A model generated the notes under the pieces. The model worked only from the letters and a program-made list of their open reading frames with translations. It made no database searches and was not told where the DNA came from. A stretch of DNA of 64,000 nt from Candidatus Marispirochaeta associata (GTDB lineage: Bacteria > Spirochaetota > Spirochaetia > JC444 > Marispirochaetaceae), in the NCBI GenBank assembly GCA_001749745.1, contig JWTM01000179.1, forward strand, positions 62,001 to 126,000. The letters run 5' to 3'. The translations under genes and the position numbers were made by a program. Shown piece after piece: positions 62,201-64,000 of this stretch. Positions within the stretch are counted from its first letter, which is position 1, and each line of letters opens with the position of its first letter.

Positions 62201-64000
62201 ACGACCAACTCGGCCGCGAGCCTCGGGGCCATAACCCTGGACGGGAACTCTGTTATCGACACCAATACCGGAGCGGGAAATATCCAACTTGCATCGGTGA
62301 CGGGTGCTACCAATGATCTGCAGTTGATCTCCGGCAGTGGTACAATCACAATAAGCGGCGCAGCAACCGCTATCGGAACGCTTATCCTGCAGGAGAATGC
62401 CGCAACCTCGACCGGTGCCGTCTCTCTGCAGGGGAATCTCGGCCTCACTGCGCTTTCCACTTTCTCTCAAGCATATGCCGTGTCAATTACCGGCGCCTCC
62501 TCTACCGTAACCAATGCAACAACCTTTGATAATACCGGTACCCTGTCCCTCGGCGACGGCGGGGATGTCATTACCTTTACCGGCGGAGTGACCGCCACCG
62601 CCGGACCCAAGATCTTCGCCGGAACAGTGCGAACGGCGGCGGCTCCCGCCGATTTTGGGACCACCACGCTCACCATCGGCGGAGCATCGACGATCGACAC
62701 AACCAACGCCGGCGGCTCTCCTGCCGGAGCGAATATTACCGCCGCGGCGATTACCGGGGGAAACGCACTGACGATTAATGCCGGCACCGGCGGCACGGCG
62801 ATTCAGACCGGTATCTGGGGCGCGGCGACGGATCTGGCTAGTCTGGATCTGGATGCGGCGGGTTTCACACAAGGGGCGACGGTCGAGGCGAGCGGTTTGA
62901 TCGATATTGCTGTTTCCGGCGGGCTCGCCGTGAGCAGTCTGATTACCTCCTCCGGAGGCAATGTGAACCTTACATCGACCGGGGCATCGATTACCGACGC
63001 TTCGGGTGCTGAAACGGCGCTGGTCTCCGGCGGCTCGGTAAGCTTGAACGCAGTCAACGGCGCAGTCGGCGGCGCAGACCCGGCTGATTTTGAAGTGACG
63101 TCAAGCACGGCCTTGAACGCCGATACCTCAACCGGCGGCGGAGATATCTATCTTACCGCTACGGGAACGCTCCGTGTCGGTCTGATCGATGCCGGAATTG
63201 GCAATGTAATTCTGGACGCCGCCGGAGCGATACAGGGGGTCACCGACGACGGAACGGCGGATGTAACGGGGGCGACTGTAAGCCTGACGGCCGCGGTAGG
63301 CGGCATCGGGAGCACGACCGTGCTGGACGTGACGGCGGCGACCGCCCTGAACGCCGACACGGTGACCGGGGATGACGGAACGATCGCCATCGACGGGATT
63401 GGGACGCTGCCGATCGGCCTGGTGGCAGCCGGTACGGGCGCGGTCACCCTGGATTCGACGGGCGCTATTGTGGGCGTTACCGACGACGGAGTAGCGGATA
63501 TCGCCGGAGGCACGGTCAACCTGTTAGCCGCGGTGGGGGGAATCGGAACCGGCCCGGTACTGGATGTCTCGGCGGGAACGGCCCTGAACGCCGATACGGT
63601 GACCGGCGACGACGGCGCGATTGTGATCGATACGATCGGTGCGATCGATATCGGTCTAATCGATGCAGGAACGGGCAATGTAACCCTGGACGGCAGCGGA
63701 GCAATCGACGCGGTAACGAATGACGCCGTGGCGGATATCGCCGGCGGAACGATCAACATAACGGCAGCAGTAGGCGGAATCGGGGTGACGACGATCCTGG
63801 ACGTGACGGCCGCCACGTCCTTGAACGGCGATACGAGCGGGGACGGTTCCAACCTACGGATCGATTCGATCGGCGCGCTGCCCCTGGGAGCGCTGACGGC
63901 GGGAACCGGGAACATCGTGTTGACCTCGACAGCAGGTATAAGCGACGCCGACGGAGCGGTGGATTTGACCGCCGCCGATGTGAATCTGACGGCCGCAGGC
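59210..64000 (+). CDS. Very large repeat-rich secreted adhesin-like protein (3' end outside window)
   Basis: A frame open for 1,597 codons to the window edge starts at ATG 59210, with GGGAG 4-5 nt upstream. It has a Sec signal peptide (residues 1-25, ending LCAQ). Residues about 25-640 hold beta-sandwich-like segments (Ig-like modules with TATVTA-type strands near 420-480), followed by a WxxxxNWVGGSAPG unit near 645. From about 690 on there is continuous Gly/Thr/Asn/Val-rich beta-helix-like sequence. The last 900 bp are regular repeats of 79 residues. It resembles filamentous-haemagglutinin-type adhesins. No export partner is in view. Confidence 0.85.
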   Translation, partial: MNYKGFKIVFLLILLISATVSLCAQSRIPKDTGLGVYDTYLGISANSGAGSLDTIQVIFYEVDETETSPFYLAIDSPGAQNNISPDDISGAAPQTRVDIVGGNGALSDPVANDFDFADRATAISGGTLLGSQIFTNELSWEYIGPFLPTQGEKIANKYYFRIVVSLVQDVDRNGYRLDVSYSDPGSGNDPSGSTNFRAFAYSWNIGLLGDDNGDAAGGATRVYELYPFVPDGSAAASDKIILSNWDVDEGDDNGTPGDSTIAVNATAYNESNAVSEAASIGTPTSSGDGVVENFAATITEDIGTWKVKYEDTNGRAGYYSNPAEFWHWRALSAFVPGANTFYDPDIDGNVQELLRTYADFYVPAALDAVYLGTSDGVAIDDGVDTETITLQLVDSSGNPVPYIRDIYVEATDGANPTTANGASVNGGGNSATITTDSSGLATFTVADDETETVTVTAYWDTTGGGDSFGSNSFTSVTVDFDDDPAPVMSSATNSSFTEGGTLTLPLITITEVGPTTVASPTTIENGETLLIRIPSGLDVVFNTAATPTLTNAAFTDYRNFGNTAAGDKVLRITSTADMTDGDTITIDGLQFTAVNTPSSGNLELSLDTGTTYPVVDDKVITVISSNTSYTWSTSATSTAWTTGGNWVGGSAPGANDGSEDVIIPTGASFYPALPAGGYQMGELSINNGAELDLAGQNLQVDGNLTNSGTIRSVGGETFTGTLNTDAGTVEYYGSGTYANLLPMGTGYYDVSFTGAGTWNPGGPQTVSVVNNLTIGDGDADIVTFGNDLTASAVGTFTIDGSLAATGIAVLDLDAGPINVTTNSVIGGTSTGNLLLGAVTLADGVGLTLGDGAVTPITVASVSGTAGGAPSNVTFDTSGAVSVTGAIATDIGTLTVSDSGGIAFAGTVSVDTLTISDSTAAQTVDFQNNLSVSFGMNAAAGSGAYNVSLTGTTNSIAGVTLFSNTGSLTLGDGGDSSTFIGGITATAVSGVNLDGTLNTTNSAASLGAITLDGNSVIDTNTGAGNIQLASVTGATNDLQLISGSGTITISGAATAIGTLILQENAATSTGAVSLQGNLGLTALSTFSQAYAVSITGASSTVTNATTFDNTGTLSLGDGGDVITFTGGVTATAGPKIFAGTVRTAAAPADFGTTTLTIGGASTIDTTNAGGSPAGANITAAAITGGNALTINAGTGGTAIQTGIWGAATDLASLDLDAAGFTQGATVEASGLIDIAVSGGLAVSSLITSSGGNVNLTSTGASITDASGAETALVSGGSVSLNAVNGAVGGADPADFEVTSSTALNADTSTGGGDIYLTATGTLRVGLIDAGIGNVILDAAGAIQGVTDDGTADVTGATVSLTAAVGGIGSTTVLDVTAATALNADTVTGDDGTIAIDGIGTLPIGLVAAGTGAVTLDSTGAIVGVTDDGVADIAGGTVNLLAAVGGIGTGPVLDVSAGTALNADTVTGDDGAIVIDTIGAIDIGLIDAGTGNVTLDGSGAIDAVTNDAVADIAGGTINITAAVGGIGVTTILDVTAATSLNGDTSGDGSNLRIDSIGALPLGALTAGTGNIVLTSTAGISDADGAVDLTAADVNLTAAG
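63086..64000 (+). repeat. Tandem 237-bp coding repeat within the adhesin-like gene
   Basis: Equivalent positions (codon before LDVTAATALNADT-type starts) fall at 63320, 63557 and 63794, exactly 237 bp (79 residues) apart. A diverged unit starts at about 63086 (78 residues). Each unit runs LDV-ALNADT-GDDG-IDIGLIDAGTGNVTLD-GAI-VTDDGVADIAGG-AAVGGIG. The array continues past the window edge. Confidence 0.88.

Noticed and set aside
60580..63915. Series of antisense open frames (such as 62038-62460 and 63148-63915)
   Set aside because: They arise from repeated ACC/GGC-rich codons in the adhesin-like gene; their products are low-complexity Pro/Val/Ser strings and no promoter or ribosome-binding site supports them.
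63086..64000. Regular repeats considered as CRISPR or minisatellite
   Set aside because: The 237-bp period is in frame, codes for continuous protein and has no short repeat-spacer structure.
1..64000. tRNA, rRNA or tmRNA genes
   Set aside because: Intergenic regions are all under 300 bp and none showed a cloverleaf with TTC-type T-loop and matching stems on reading by eye; a tRNAscan run would be decisive.

Overview
The window looks like a chromosomal segment of a free-living, moderately GC-rich spirochaete (Spirochaeta-like). The evidence is: an EF-G of the mitochondrial-EFG1-like class known from spirochaetes; a CarD-type regulator upstream of ispD-ispF; a protein with an LruC-like domain (named from Leptospira); many lipoproteins with loose spirochaetal lipoboxes; and FecR/PEGA/beta-propeller envelope proteins. 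No rRNA, tRNA, IS element, prophage or CRISPR array was seen. Species and novelty cannot be settled without database searches.

Layout. 1-1.6 kb: end of an unknown gene and two toxin-antitoxin pairs (YefM-YoeB, VapB-VapC type), more AT-rich than the rest. 1.6-10.5 kb: DUF72 protein, fusA with a P-loop partner, the carD-ispD-ispF-nth operon, and a MoxR-like AAA / VWA-metallopeptidase / unknown operon. 10.6-14.3 kb: a ferric-iron ABC importer of Fbp type with a DtxR-like half-site at its promoter. 14.5-26.7 kb: mixed housekeeping and accessory genes: VTT membrane protein, malQ, an HPt-receiver-OppA operon, methyltransferase, YgjV-GNAT protein, lytic transglycosylase, a fused DAHP synthase/prephenate dehydratase, and spirochaete-type conserved proteins. 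26.7-34 kb: M24 peptidase, leuS, an M29-like peptidase, ada, and a CorC/HlyC protein. 34.1-43 kb: a carbohydrate uptake and catabolism locus (RbsA/RbsC/RbsB-like ABC importer, two Gfo/Idh/MocA dehydrogenases, two TIM-barrel isomerases and a LacI regulator) with a duplicated 12-bp palindromic operator at the promoter. 43.3-49.7 kb: five overlapping genes for outer-membrane-like and lipoproteins, then an Asp-rich calcium-binding-type lipoprotein. 49.7-56.7 kb: FecR-PEGA-propeller lipoprotein, htpG, threonine aldolase, aroA. 56.9-64 kb: LruC-like lipoprotein, a small paralogue of its C-terminal domain, and a very large repeat-rich secreted protein (more than 1,597 codons) that runs off the window.

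The most striking sequence-wide signal is not a gene. At least twelve first-of-operon genes have a sigma70-type promoter whose -10 hexamer ends only 6-10 nt before the start codon (for example TTGACT-N17-TATACT-N7-ATG at carD, and TTGACC-N17-TAGGCT-N7-ATG at 30462). Their mRNAs should therefore be leaderless or nearly so. Genes inside operons, and a minority of first genes (fbpA, malQ, htpG, the FecR protein), instead have clear Shine-Dalgarno sequences. The promoters also help fix start codons, as at leuS, vapB and 36057. A second pattern is that four convergent gene pairs overlap by exactly 4 bp through shared reverse-complementary stop codons, with no visible terminator.

The best candidates for undescribed biology are the leaderless-promoter architecture, the coupled envelope operon at 43280-48668, and the LruC / small lipoprotein / giant adhesin-like locus at 56876-64000.
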